Assembly (NCBI GenBank): GCA_038116745.1
Contig: JAYODW010000023.1
Coordinates: 1 to 64,000, forward strand
Direction of reading: 5' to 3'
Origin: JAYODW01 sp038116745
GTDB taxonomy: Bacteria > Pseudomonadota > Gammaproteobacteria > Ga0077536
Length of the DNA stretch: 64,000 nt
Part shown: positions 56,211 through 64,000 of the stretch, piece by piece
Position numbering within the stretch: position 1 is the stretch's first letter
How the letters are laid out: the number at the start of each line of letters is the position of its first letter
The notes under the pieces: model-generated
What the model saw: the letters and a program-made list of their open reading frames with translations, nothing else
Told to the model about the DNA's origin: nothing
Databases searched by the model: none
Made by a program: the position numbers and the translations under genes

Positions 56211-56906
56211 TCAGAGGTATCGCGCGGCCGGTGTTTCTATCTCGATAACAAGCAGATCGTCGCTGCAGGTCCGCAGTCGCTCGCCAAAATGCACCTGATT
56301 GACGAGCGCAGCGCCCGCCTGCAGGCGCTGCGTGGATGCCGAGTCTTGGTCCAGTTCCAGCCACCCGGAGGCGATGTAGGCACAGTGGAAATCCGGGCTG
56401 CTGTCGCGCTGCGCCAGTAGGCCCGGCGCACGCAGCGCGCGGGCCGCGATGCGGCCTCCGCTCAGGGTCTCCAGACCGAAGTGACGACAGGCCGGTTCCT
56501 CAACAGGCGCAGGAGCATCGTCTTTGCGCAGGAGCACAATGTGCTCAGCTTCCCCGTCACACATGGGTTTCTGCGTGACGAGCAGGAGCAGCTCGAGACC
56601 GTCGCCGGCATCGATTTCTCTATGGGTAGGCGCGTTGAAAGCGGGCACAACGGTGCCGGGGCCGAGGTGCTCCACCCCCAGTGCCTGAAACTCGACATCA
56701 AGCCAGCCCTTGAGGACATAAGCCAGAGAGAAACGCTCGTCGTGGCGGTGCAGCGCATCCACCCTGGCGCCCTCGGGCGAGATGCGGATAACAGCGAGGG
56801 TGTACTCGCCGTTGGTGGCCGCGGCGATATCCAGCTCGCGGACCTCGATGCCGGGCGCCGCGGTTGCGAAGTCTCCCTTGGTATGCGTGATGGTCTGACT
56901 GCGCAC
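56211..56906 (-). CDS. Bicupin protein
   Basis: A 231-residue protein of two cupin-like halves. The first has the metal-type pattern HRHDERFSLAYVLKG and VVPAFNAPTHRE; the second has FHCAYIASGWLELD and no full set of metal ligands. No signal peptide. It could be a dioxygenase, isomerase or small-molecule sensor; family cannot be fixed by eye. It starts 24 bp after the STAS-MBL gene on the same strand, so it is probably co-transcribed with it. Confidence 0.78.
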   Translation of the reverse strand: MRSQTITHTKGDFATAAPGIEVRELDIAAATNGEYTLAVIRISPEGARVDALHRHDERFSLAYVLKGWLDVEFQALGVEHLGPGTVVPAFNAPTHREIDAGDGLELLLLVTQKPMCDGEAEHIVLLRKDDAPAPVEEPACRHFGLETLSGGRIAARALRAPGLLAQRDSSPDFHCAYIASGWLELDQDSASTQRLQAGAALVNQVHFGERLRTCSDDLLVIEIETPAARYL

Positions 56907-56930
56907 GGCTGATGCTGCTCCGGGAAGGGT

Positions 56931-58313
56931 TCAGCCGGTCTTAACGGCGTTGACCGCAAGACGCAGGCCGTCATAGGAGGCCGTGACGGTCAGGGCGCGT
57001 GCGTCGCCGCGTGCGATTTCCTCGTACCGGCGGGTCTCTTCGAGCACGGTATCGATCTGCGCATCGGAATAAATCGGCTCGTGGTGAAAGAGGCAGAGCT
57101 CCTGGACATTGGCCTGATGGCAGAGCTCGACAGCCACCATATTGGACGAGTGCCCCCAGTCCTCTTTCAGCGAGGTCGCATCGGCCAGGGAGTACATGCT
57201 GTCGAAGACGACAATGTTGGCGTCCTTGAAATTGCTCACGATGTAGTCGAGATGGGCGTGGTCGTCGAGTTTGTGCTCTGAGTCGGTGGAGTAGACCACC
57301 GTATGGCCGTTGCGCTCGAAGCGATAGCCGTAGGAGTCATCTGAGTGCACCTGGCGGAACGGCGTCACCGTCAGGCCGCCGATGTCATAGCGCCGGTCGG
57401 GCTCGAGGGTGACGAACTCGATGGTGCTGGCCAGCGCATCGAAGTGCACCGGGAAGCAGGGCGACGATTGTTGCCCACGGTAGGCCGCCTCGAGTTCCGC
57501 ATGACAGCCGTGGATGCGGACGATGTTGCCGGGGATGTAGGCGGGGACGAAGAAGGGGAAGCCCATGATGTGGTCCCAGTGCACATGGCTTTGGAACACG
57601 TTGTACACCTGCGGCGCCCCGGCGCCGTGCTTTACCAGGCAGTCGAGCGCCAGGCGGCGGGCGCCGGAACCCATGTCGCAGACTGCGTACTCCGGGTGGG
57701 CGCTCTCGATCTCCACGCAGGAAGTCTCCCCGCCGTAGGTTCCACGGAGGTGGAAAGGCAGCGCGTTGACCAGCGACTCCACGCTCTCGCCCGGGGCGGC
57801 GCGCACCCGGCGCGACACCTCCATGATGCGCTCGCGGAACGCCGCGCTGTCGAGTGCTGTCGGCAGCGAGCCGCGCGTTCCCCAGAAGCGCACGCCGAGA
57901 CCGCCCGGTTCGGCTGCCTCAGCGGATGCAGCGACAGGCTGTTCTTTGCGGTAGGCCTCGGCCGCATCACTCGACAGCGCCGCGAGAGCGGCCAGCGGCT
58001 CATCGAACAGCCTGAACAGTGTGTCGAAGCGGCTGATGGCAAAGACTTCGCGCACCGGCTCTGACAGCGAGGTGATCACGACGTCGACGCTGCCCGCGTC
58101 AGCCTGCTTACGCGCCAGCATGAGGCTGCGCAGACCCATCGAGGAAATGTAATCGACGCCGGAGAAATCCAGCACGATGGCGCCGCCGCCCGCGGCCGAG
58201 TCAGTCACCAGCGCTGCAAGGGAATCCGCAAGCCCCCCCGCTGTGGCCTGGTCGAGCCGCCCGCGGATGTGCAGCAGGGAAACCTCGCCAAAACGTTCGA
58301 TGCTGGTATCCAT
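56931..58313 (-). CDS. STAS domain fused to a metallo-beta-lactamase-fold hydrolase
   Basis: A 460-residue fusion. Residues 1-110 are a STAS (anti-sigma-antagonist) domain: IVLDFSGVDYISSMGLRSL, with Ser58 as the likely phosphoacceptor. Residues about 139-460 are a metallo-beta-lactamase-fold hydrolase of RNase Z/phosphodiesterase type: VRFWGTRGSLP, YGGETSCVEI, then the metal motif SHVHWDH (His243, His245, Asp247, His248) and later TDSEHKLDD, GHSSNMVAV and LFHHEP. Such MBL proteins cleave phosphodiesters or cyclic nucleotides. The linker is about 25 residues. ATG 58313 is chosen because the longer frame has no site and the STAS motif starts at once. No partner kinase or phosphatase gene is near. 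A switch-controlled phosphodiesterase is a reasonable inference, not a demonstration. Confidence 0.9.
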   Translation of the reverse strand: MDTSIERFGEVSLLHIRGRLDQATAGGLADSLAALVTDSAAGGGAIVLDFSGVDYISSMGLRSLMLARKQADAGSVDVVITSLSEPVREVFAISRFDTLFRLFDEPLAALAALSSDAAEAYRKEQPVAASAEAAEPGGLGVRFWGTRGSLPTALDSAAFRERIMEVSRRVRAAPGESVESLVNALPFHLRGTYGGETSCVEIESAHPEYAVCDMGSGARRLALDCLVKHGAGAPQVYNVFQSHVHWDHIMGFPFFVPAYIPGNIVRIHGCHAELEAAYRGQQSSPCFPVHFDALASTIEFVTLEPDRRYDIGGLTVTPFRQVHSDDSYGYRFERNGHTVVYSTDSEHKLDDHAHLDYIVSNFKDANIVVFDSMYSLADATSLKEDWGHSSNMVAVELCHQANVQELCLFHHEPIYSDAQIDTVLEETRRYEEIARGDARALTVTASYDGLRLAVNAVKTG

Positions 58314-58484
58314 GATGTCGCCTGTGATTGCTCTGATTTTGATTATGAGCGGCGCTCCGGGGTCCCGCAATGAAGGTTGCCGTGCGTGACCGCGCGACCC
58401 GAGGCGATCGGCTGCAGAGGCTGCGGTATAGTCGTAGCGCTGACCGCATTAAGCCAAGCATCAGACACCTGGGGAGGGTTGCTC

Positions 58485-59726
58485 ATGCCGCTACCGAAAG
58501 TCATCGTCAATCTGTATCCCGTTCTGCCCGCGGCGGACGAAGCAGACCGAGCGGCCCGGCGACCGCTTGGACGCAACGCCGGGCTCTATCACGAGGTCGT
58601 CCACGAGATGACCGATATCGTTAAAGCTGCCGATGAGCTCGGTGCCTGGGCGGTCAGCACCATCGAACACCATATGCACTCGGAGGGCTATGAGGTCTCA
58701 CCGAACCCGGGTGTGCTGAACGCCTACTGGGCGAGCCAGGTCAAGCAGGCTCGGGTCGGTACCATCGGTTACGTCGTCGGGACGCGGGATCCGATCCGCG
58801 TAGCCGAAGAAATGGCAGTCGTCGATCATCTCACCCGCGGAAAATATTTTGCCGGCTTCGCGCGGGGCTATCAGAACCGCTGGACCAGCATCATGGGGCA
58901 GTACACCGATACCCAGGCCACGGTGTCCGACGGTGGCGAAGACGATCAGCGCAACCGGGAAATCTTCGAGGAGCGGGTCGACCAGATCCTCGCCTGCTGG
59001 ACGCAGGAGACCGTCAATTTCGACGGTAAGTACTACAAGGCACCGTACCCCTATGACTCGGGCGTGACCAACTTCCCTGCCCGCGAGGTGGCTGAGCGCA
59101 TGGGTGCTGCCGGGGAAATCGATGAGAACGGCGCAGTGCGCCGGGTGTCGGTCGTGCCGGCGCCCTATCAGAAACCGCATCCGCCGGTGTTCACGGCGGT
59201 CAGCGCCAGCATGGAGTCGATCGAATTCTGCTCAGAGCGCGGTATCACGCCGGTGTATTTCTCGAGCCTTCAGGGGATCACCGACATGGCGCATCACTAT
59301 GTCGCCCATGGCGCCAAGCATGGGCGTCGCTGGCAGCTTGGTGAGCGCCAGTGCATCGTGCGCTGGCCGCATTTTGCGCGCGACCAGGCTGAGGCCCGAC
59401 GCATCCTGGCTGAGCAGGACGAAGAGTTCTATCGCAACATCTACGGTTCCTTCTTTCCGCCCCTGGTCGCGGGCGCTACGAACATGGTGGACCGCATTCT
59501 CGAAACCGGACTGTTCCCCGTCGGCACGGTGGACGAACAGATCGCCTACTGGAAACACACGCTGGCGCAGGTGCCAGCGGAATATCTGTGCCTCATCTGG
59601 CATTACGCGCAGGCGCCGAAGCAGAGCGTGATCGACGAGCTGGAGACCTTCATGACGCGGGTGCTGCCGGCGCTCGAGATCCCCGATTTCGGCACCGACG
59701 CGGTGCTCAGGGCGAGCGCGGGCTGA
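58485..59726 (+). CDS. Flavin-dependent luciferase-like monooxygenase (LLM class)
   Basis: A 413-residue TIM-barrel monooxygenase. Family features: N-terminal PKVIVNLYPVLP, GAWAVSTIEHHMHSEGYE, VGTIGYVVGTRDPIRVAEEMAVVD in blocks, LTRGKYFAGFARGYQNRW, and a conserved C-terminal segment. LLM enzymes use reduced FMN or F420 to oxidise aldehydes, ketones, alkanes or similar; this one lacks an obvious F420 marker, so FMN with a separate reductase is assumed. Start 58485 has GGGGAGGG 6 bp upstream; a longer frame exists but is rejected. It is divergent from the STAS-MBL gene; a TATAGT box at 58427-58432 may be its -10. Confidence 0.9.
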   Translation: MPLPKVIVNLYPVLPAADEADRAARRPLGRNAGLYHEVVHEMTDIVKAADELGAWAVSTIEHHMHSEGYEVSPNPGVLNAYWASQVKQARVGTIGYVVGTRDPIRVAEEMAVVDHLTRGKYFAGFARGYQNRWTSIMGQYTDTQATVSDGGEDDQRNREIFEERVDQILACWTQETVNFDGKYYKAPYPYDSGVTNFPAREVAERMGAAGEIDENGAVRRVSVVPAPYQKPHPPVFTAVSASMESIEFCSERGITPVYFSSLQGITDMAHHYVAHGAKHGRRWQLGERQCIVRWPHFARDQAEARRILAEQDEEFYRNIYGSFFPPLVAGATNMVDRILETGLFPVGTVDEQIAYWKHTLAQVPAEYLCLIWHYAQAPKQSVIDELETFMTRVLPALEIPDFGTDAVLRASAG

Positions 59727-59733
59727 GGCTTGG

Positions 59734-59761
59734 AGGTGGATCTGCCGCAGCGGCACCACCT
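59734..59761. terminator. Strong hairpin after the luciferase-like gene
   Basis: AGGTGG (59734-59739) and TGCCG (59743-59747) pair with CGGCA (59751-59755) and CCACCT (59756-59761): 11 pairs, a 3-base bulge and a CAG loop, 8 bp after the stop. No U-tract. Confidence 0.5.
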
Positions 59762-59845
59762 GGCCGAGTGGGGCTGTCCGGGCGGCACGGAGAGGGCCGG
59801 GCGTCTGCCTGGCCGGGCCGCTAGAGTACGCGTGAGGAGACACTG

Positions 59846-61780
59846 GTGAAACTTGAGATCAACCAGCGCGGGCCGGTGTTTGACGGTCACGAATTCGGTG
59901 CGAGTGGCGCCTACGAAAAGATTACCGGGCGCCTGCACGGCGCGTTGGATCCCGACCACGTCCTGAACAGTGAGATAGTCAACCTTAAGCGGGCCCCGCG
60001 CAATGCGCAGGGTCTGGTCGACTATGCCGTCGATATCTGCATTCTTAAACCGGTGGATCCGGCGCGTGGTAACGGTCGGATCCTGTTCGATACCCTGAAT
60101 CGCGGGGACAAGCTGGCGCTGATCGATATCAACGGCAGCGTCCGCGGGGCCGGCTCCAACGACCCTCAGGCTGCGGCCGATGCCGGCAATGGCTTTCTCA
60201 TGCGCTGCGGCTACACCGTGCTGTTCGCCGCCTGGCAGGGTGGCCTGAGCAGGGACGAGGGGCACATGGTGGCGGATTTCCCTGTGGCAACCGACGACGG
60301 TGAGCCCCGGGTCGGTCTGTCACGCGAGGAGATCGTGTTCGGCCACGCGGACTCCCCCGCGCGGGCGCCGCTGAATTACCCTGCGGCCGCGCCGGACCCG
60401 TTGAATGCCAGCCTCAGCGTGCGACAGCACGAGCATGACACCCGGATTCCGCTCCCCGCTGACTGCTGGCGTTTTGTCGGGCCACGCACGATCGAGATCG
60501 ACCGCCCGCTGGGTTTTGGTAGTGGCGCGCTGTACGAGCTCATTTATCCGGCACGCGATCCCATCGTGATGGGTATGGGCTTCGCCGCGGTGCGCGATGC
60601 GGTGTCCTTTTTTCGATACGCGACGACCGATGAGGCGGGGCAGGCCAATCCGCTGGCCGCCGCCGGACAAGCGCCCGAGGTGGCGCAGGTGATTGCCTAT
60701 GGTCGCTCGCAGCCAGGGCGGTTTCTGCGCGAGTTTGTGCGCACCGGCTTCAACGAGGACCTCGCGGGACTCAAGGTGTTCGACGGTATCTTCACGGCCA
60801 TTGCCGGGTCCCGGCGGATTTTCCTTAACCATGAGTTTGCGCAGCCGGGCCGCTTTCATCGCCAGCACGAGGATCATCTCTACCCGGCTGACCAGTTCCC
60901 GTTTACCTACGAGACCCGTACCGACAGCTTCACTGGTGAGACCGACGGGATCCTGCAGCGCGCGCGGGCGCGCGGCGTGTGTCCGCGCATCATCCACATC
61001 GACTCGTCGACCGAGTTCTGGCAGGGCCGGAGCTCGCTGTTGGTGGCGGATGAAAAAGGTGAGGCCGTGCCCATTCCCGAAGAGGTCCGGCTCTACCTCT
61101 ATGCCGGCACCATGCACGCTGGACCGGCGATGCTCGCGCATCCCGGGATCTATTCACAGGATCCGGTCTATGAACTGAACGATGTGGATTACAACCCGCT
61201 CAATCGCGCGCTCATCGTGGCGCTCGATGAATGGGTCAGCGGCGTGGCCGAGCCGCCGGCGAACCGCTATCCGAATCTGCCCGAGGGCACTCTCGCCGCG
61301 CCCTTTCCACCGGAAGCCTCGGGCTTTCCGGCGATCCCCGGCGTGCGCTATCCGCGCTGGCTGAACACGCTCGCGGTCACGACACAGGAGACCCAGCCGC
61401 CGCAGGTTTTCTGTGCGCAGGCCTACCCGGTGCTTGTGCCTGCTGTGGATGCGGATGGCAATGAGATCGCCGGGATCCGCCTGCCCGAGATTGCGGTACC
61501 GGTAGCCACCTATACCGGCTGGAACCTGCGAAAAGCAGAGTTTGCCGAGGACGCGCTGATGCTGGTCGGTGCGCAGTTCCCGTTTGCGACAACCGCGGCC
61601 GCGCGCGAGGCGCTCGGCGACCCGCGTTTGTCTCTGGCTGAGCGCTACCCGAGTCGGGCGGACTATGTGGCGGCGGTGCGCGCGGCCGCTCTCGCGCTGG
61701 TCAGCGAGCGCCTGATGCTGGAAGAAGATGTCGAGCAGGCTGTGCTGGTCGCAGAGGCGCGGCCCTGGCCTGCATCCTGA
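59846..61780 (+). CDS. Alpha/beta-hydrolase domain-containing protein (PF20091-like)
   Basis: A 644-residue hydrolase-type protein. An N-terminal beta-rich domain (EINQRGPVFDGHEFGASGAYEK) precedes an alpha/beta-hydrolase core with nucleophile elbow YGRSQPGRFLR (Ser in GRSQP). Later segments HIDSSTEFWQG and the C-terminal FCAQAYPVLVPAVDADGNEI fit a large family of proteobacterial and actinobacterial esterase-like proteins of unknown substrate. The gene starts at GTG 59846 with GAGGAGA 5 bp upstream and is followed 21 bp later by the cupin gene. It is cytoplasmic or peripheral (no signal peptide). Substrate unknown. Confidence 0.85.
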   Translation: MKLEINQRGPVFDGHEFGASGAYEKITGRLHGALDPDHVLNSEIVNLKRAPRNAQGLVDYAVDICILKPVDPARGNGRILFDTLNRGDKLALIDINGSVRGAGSNDPQAAADAGNGFLMRCGYTVLFAAWQGGLSRDEGHMVADFPVATDDGEPRVGLSREEIVFGHADSPARAPLNYPAAAPDPLNASLSVRQHEHDTRIPLPADCWRFVGPRTIEIDRPLGFGSGALYELIYPARDPIVMGMGFAAVRDAVSFFRYATTDEAGQANPLAAAGQAPEVAQVIAYGRSQPGRFLREFVRTGFNEDLAGLKVFDGIFTAIAGSRRIFLNHEFAQPGRFHRQHEDHLYPADQFPFTYETRTDSFTGETDGILQRARARGVCPRIIHIDSSTEFWQGRSSLLVADEKGEAVPIPEEVRLYLYAGTMHAGPAMLAHPGIYSQDPVYELNDVDYNPLNRALIVALDEWVSGVAEPPANRYPNLPEGTLAAPFPPEASGFPAIPGVRYPRWLNTLAVTTQETQPPQVFCAQAYPVLVPAVDADGNEIAGIRLPEIAVPVATYTGWNLRKAEFAEDALMLVGAQFPFATTAAAREALGDPRLSLAERYPSRADYVAAVRAAALALVSERLMLEEDVEQAVLVAEARPWPAS

Positions 61781-61801
61781 AAATCACGAGGAGATACGCT
61801 C

Positions 61802-62335
61802 ATGGCGGGTAAGAAAATCAGACGCCTGGTCACCGGTCACGACGCCGAGGGACGCTCGAAATTTCTCATGGACGGTGATGCGCCGGCGGTGCTGGTGATG
61901 GCGCAGATGGGTGACCTCACGGTGACCGATCTGTGGGAGACCTTCGAAACCCCGGCCGATAACACAGGCGAGGCGGACAATACCGACCGACCGGTGCACC
62001 TTGAGCCCGGCCCGAACGGGACCATCTTCCGCATTGTCGAATTTCCACCGGATGCGGTGTGGAAGGACGGTGCGCAGGGTGCCGAGGCGTTTGCCGCCCT
62101 GCAGGCGTCGCACGCGGCGGATGGTGACCACGACGATCCGGGCATGCACAAAACCAGCACGGTTGACTACGCCCTGGTACTGGAAGGTGAGATCTGGGCG
62201 GTGATGGACACCGACGAGCGGGTCATGCGCGCGGGCGACGTGCTGATCCAGCGTGGCACCAACCATGCCTGGGCCAATCGCACCAGCGAAAACTGCCGGG
62301 TCATGTTCGTGCTGTGCGACGCGAAGCCGGTGTGA
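61802..62335 (+). CDS. Cupin-domain protein (single cupin)
   Basis: A 177-residue protein with one RmlC-type cupin barrel. The metal-type pattern MHKTSTVDYALVLEGEIW, followed by RGTNHAWANRTSE, fits a cupin_2-type oxygenase, isomerase or binding protein. GAGGAGA lies 7 bp before the ATG. It directly follows the alpha/beta hydrolase gene, so it probably works on the same pathway intermediate. No exact function can be given. Confidence 0.85.
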   Translation: MAGKKIRRLVTGHDAEGRSKFLMDGDAPAVLVMAQMGDLTVTDLWETFETPADNTGEADNTDRPVHLEPGPNGTIFRIVEFPPDAVWKDGAQGAEAFAALQASHAADGDHDDPGMHKTSTVDYALVLEGEIWAVMDTDERVMRAGDVLIQRGTNHAWANRTSENCRVMFVLCDAKPV

Positions 62336-62416
62336 CCCCGCGTCGAATACCTTCGGGCCTGAGCTGGGCGAAGTCTGCTGCCTGCGCGTCTGCGGGCGGC
62401 AAGGCAGGAAGGCACA

Positions 62417-62758
62417 GTGCCCGATCTGGTTGAGGGGCTGGAACCGCCGTACTACGCGGTGATCTTCACCGCGCTGGCGGGACGCGATCTGACCGGCTAC
62501 GCCGAGCGCATCGCGGAAATGCTCGAACGCGTGAAAACAATGCCGGGTTTCCTCGGCGTTGAGGCGGCTGCGGAGGCGGACGGCGAGATCGTCGTCTCGT
62601 ACTGGAGGGATGCAGCGGCCATCGCTCACTGGCGGGAGGACGAGGCACACCGCGCTGCGCAGCAACAGGGGCGAGCGCAGTGGTACGCCGGTTATGCGGT
62701 TCGCGTGGCGCGGGTGGAGCGCAGCGCGCTGTTTATGCAGGAGGCTGACGACAGCTGA
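62417..62758 (+). CDS. Antibiotic biosynthesis monooxygenase (ABM) domain protein
   Basis: A 113-residue ABM/ferredoxin-like-fold protein starting at GTG 62417, with AGGAAGG 4-5 bp before it. Visible features are YYAVIFTALAGRDLTGYAERI, MLERVKTMPGFLGVEAA and the ABM signature SYWRDAAAIAHWREDEAHR, close to the YgiN/HmoA heme-degrading or quinone monooxygenase set. Cofactor-free monooxygenases of this fold act on quinones or anthrones, but the same fold serves heme oxygenases. Third gene of the hydrolase-cupin-ABM unit. Confidence 0.85.
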   Translation: MPDLVEGLEPPYYAVIFTALAGRDLTGYAERIAEMLERVKTMPGFLGVEAAAEADGEIVVSYWRDAAAIAHWREDEAHRAAQQQGRAQWYAGYAVRVARVERSALFMQEADDS

Positions 62759-62786
62759 CTATTCAGCCGGCCGAGTGCGCTGCGGC

Positions 62787-63563
62787 TCAGGACGCCCCGA
62801 TCAGCCCGCCGTCGACCGGCAGGGTGACACCGGTGATGTAGGCTGAGGCCCGCGCGGCGAGAAACACGCCGACCCCGGCAATGTCGTCAGCCTGGCCGAG
62901 TCGCTTCGCCGGCACGATAGACATCAGCTTGTCGAGGCCCATGATGCCGAGCATGGGTTCGGTCATATCGGTATCGAAATACCCGGGTGCGATCGCGTTG
63001 ACGTTGATGTGGCGCCCCGCGAGGTGGGCCGCGAGCATCCGGGTCAGATGATGGATTCCGGCTTTGGACGCGCCGTAGCTGAAGTTGTCGAACAGCGGCA
63101 TGTGCAGGCCATCCACCGAGCCAAGGTTGATCACCCGCGCCGGGTCCTCGTCGCTGCCCGCTTTCTCGAGCAGCGGCAGCAGCTTCTGCAGCAGGAAAAA
63201 CGGCGCCTTGAGATTGAGGTCCATGACCTTGTCCCAGCCTTTCTCCGGAAAATCCTCGATGGTGTTACCCCAGGCGGTGCCGGCGTTGTTGATGAGCACG
63301 TGCAGTGCGGATTCGCGTGCCGCGAACGCCTCGGCCAGACGTGCAATCTCGCCCATGCGCGACAGCTCAGCGGGCAGTGCGTGGCATTCCCCGAGCTGCG
63401 CGAGCTCGGCCGCCGTCTGTTCGCAGGTCTCGGGGTTGCGCGCCACGAGATACACGCGTGCGCCGGCCTCAACATAGGCGCGGGCGATCATGCGGCCGAT
63501 GCCGCGCGAGCCGCCGGTAATCAGTGCGGTCTTGCCGCGGATATCAAACAGGCTGCTGGTCAT
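62787..63563 (-). CDS. Short-chain dehydrogenase/reductase
   Basis: A 258-residue classical SDR. Cofactor motif TGGSRGIG (residues 16-23), NNAG at 92-95, catalytic Ser149 (NLGSVDG), Tyr163 and Lys167 (SYGASK). Arg at 20 and 44 near the cofactor end favours NADP(H) but this is not decisive. ATG 63563 is preferred; the longer frame to 63809 has no ribosome binding site and lies before the SDR fold. It is convergent with the ABM gene and divergent from the luciferase-like gene at 63839. It probably oxidises or reduces a cyclic alcohol or ketone. Confidence 0.92.
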   Translation of the reverse strand: MTSSLFDIRGKTALITGGSRGIGRMIARAYVEAGARVYLVARNPETCEQTAAELAQLGECHALPAELSRMGEIARLAEAFAARESALHVLINNAGTAWGNTIEDFPEKGWDKVMDLNLKAPFFLLQKLLPLLEKAGSDEDPARVINLGSVDGLHMPLFDNFSYGASKAGIHHLTRMLAAHLAGRHINVNAIAPGYFDTDMTEPMLGIMGLDKLMSIVPAKRLGQADDIAGVGVFLAARASAYITGVTLPVDGGLIGAS

Positions 63564-63838
63564 GGGCGTTTGGTGTCGTTTTTTCAGGGGGTCAGATTGA
63601 ACCATATCCGGCGCTTGACCGACTGCGCGGGCGTGTGTCCAGCCGCTGACCGTGCGCTCGGCTGCAGCCGCGGCGGGCCGCTCTGGTGATGGCTCGGGCC
63701 CGCTGCGAGAACTGCGCCTGACAGCGTCCCGCTTGAACGGTATTCTCCGCAGGCGTGCGGCGGCTCCCGTGGAACGGGCTGTCCTGCTGCACCAACCGAA
63801 CAACACCAAGTGCCAGCGCTGACCGAGGAGGCCTGCCC

Positions 63839-64000
63839 ATGAAACTCGCCCTGTATCTGCCCAATTTCCGCGACCGCGTCACCGTGAGCGAGATCGAGTC
63901 GCTCGCCCTCGAGGCTGAAGCACTGGACTTCGACTCGATCTGGACGCTCGATCGCATCGTTGTGCCCGAATCCTCTGATCAGCAGGGGCTGGCCAAGCCC
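63839..64000 (+). CDS. Luciferase-like monooxygenase, N-terminal part (cut by window end)
   Basis: The first 54 residues of an LLM-class flavin or F420-dependent monooxygenase: MKLALYLPNFRDRVT, LALEAEALDFDSIWTLDRIV, where the early strand and the SIWTLDR helix match the family. GAGGAGG ends 7 bp before the ATG. This is a second LLM gene, distinct from the one at 58485. The remainder lies beyond the window. Confidence 0.85.
   Translation, partial: MKLALYLPNFRDRVTVSEIESLALEAEALDFDSIWTLDRIVVPESSDQQGLAKP

Noticed and set aside
63564..63809. N-terminal extension of the SDR
   Set aside because: Region lacks a ribosome binding site and SDR-fold residues; the family starts just before the TGxxxGIG motif.
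1..64000. CRISPR array, prophage, insertion sequence, tRNA or rRNA
   Set aside because: No regularly spaced repeats, transposase or integrase-like frame, or cloverleaf/rRNA sequence was seen on either strand.

Overview
The window is GC-rich bacterial chromosome (well above 60% GC by eye) with dense coding on both strands, frequent ATGA/GTGA stop-start overlaps and no phage, insertion sequence, CRISPR or tRNA that I can see. A twelve-gene-family set of Gram-negative envelope functions (Xanthomonas-type type II secretion operon with a lipidated secretin, TtpC/TonB2-type energy system, PqiABC, RND/LolA-like pair) points to a gammaproteobacterium. The many acyl-CoA, P450, SnoaL/NTF2-fold and luciferase-like genes resemble free-living, lipid- or terpenoid/steroid-degrading lineages (for example Halieaceae/Cellvibrionales or Nevskiales); this lineage guess is inference. 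A run of exactly 100 N (23516-23615) shows the sequence is a scaffold, so the window comes from a draft or metagenome assembly.

Layout. 1-129: tail of a sensor kinase. 223-5238: acyl-CoA ligase, MFS transporter, then (minus strand) a limonene-epoxide-hydrolase-like protein and a cytochrome P450. 5414-6517: two small exported proteins. 6587-10097 (minus): pqiABC. 10288-16587: an NTF2-fold protein, a class II photolyase fused to an FAD amine-oxidase-like domain, an MHS-type MFS transporter, a crotonase and a histone-deacetylase-like amidohydrolase. 16798-22568: unknown protein plus orphan PAS kinase, NTF2-fold protein, CxxCxxCC protein, unknown 351-aa protein, old-yellow-enzyme relative. 22683-27247: two probable secreted enzymes (endonuclease I with FN3; vibriolysin-like M4 protease). 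27377-37832: complete T2SS operon in Xps order E-F-G-H-I-J-K-L-M-N-D. 37874-43267: LysR regulator divergent from a meta-cleavage set (acyl-CoA-dehydrogenase-fold hydroxylase, extradiol dioxygenase, C-C bond hydrolase, NTF2-fold, DinB-like protein). 43579-48695 (minus): DUF3450-ttpC-exbB-exbD-tonB-TPR. 49359-51691 (minus): paired acyl-CoA dehydrogenases. 51810-56018 (minus): TetR, RND exporter, LolA-like protein, BLUF photoreceptor. 56211-58313 (minus): bicupin and a STAS/metallo-beta-lactamase fusion. 58485-64000: flavin-dependent luciferase-like monooxygenase, alpha/beta hydrolase, cupin, ABM monooxygenase, SDR (minus) and a second luciferase-like gene cut by the window end.

How it fits together. 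The exported nuclease and protease lie directly upstream of the secretion machine that probably exports them. The TonB2-type operon could energise uptake of large substrates, although no TonB-dependent receptor lies here. The catabolic genes are several small modules for hydrophobic cyclic compounds: oxidation (P450, OYE, luciferase-like, SDR), CoA activation and desaturation, and aromatic ring cleavage. No single module is complete in the window, so the actual substrates cannot be named. The most unusual items are two domain fusions (photolyase-amine oxidase; STAS-MBL), an M4 protease with a PPC domain placed between prodomain and catalytic domain, and a GspC/XpsN with a charged tail instead of a PDZ domain.
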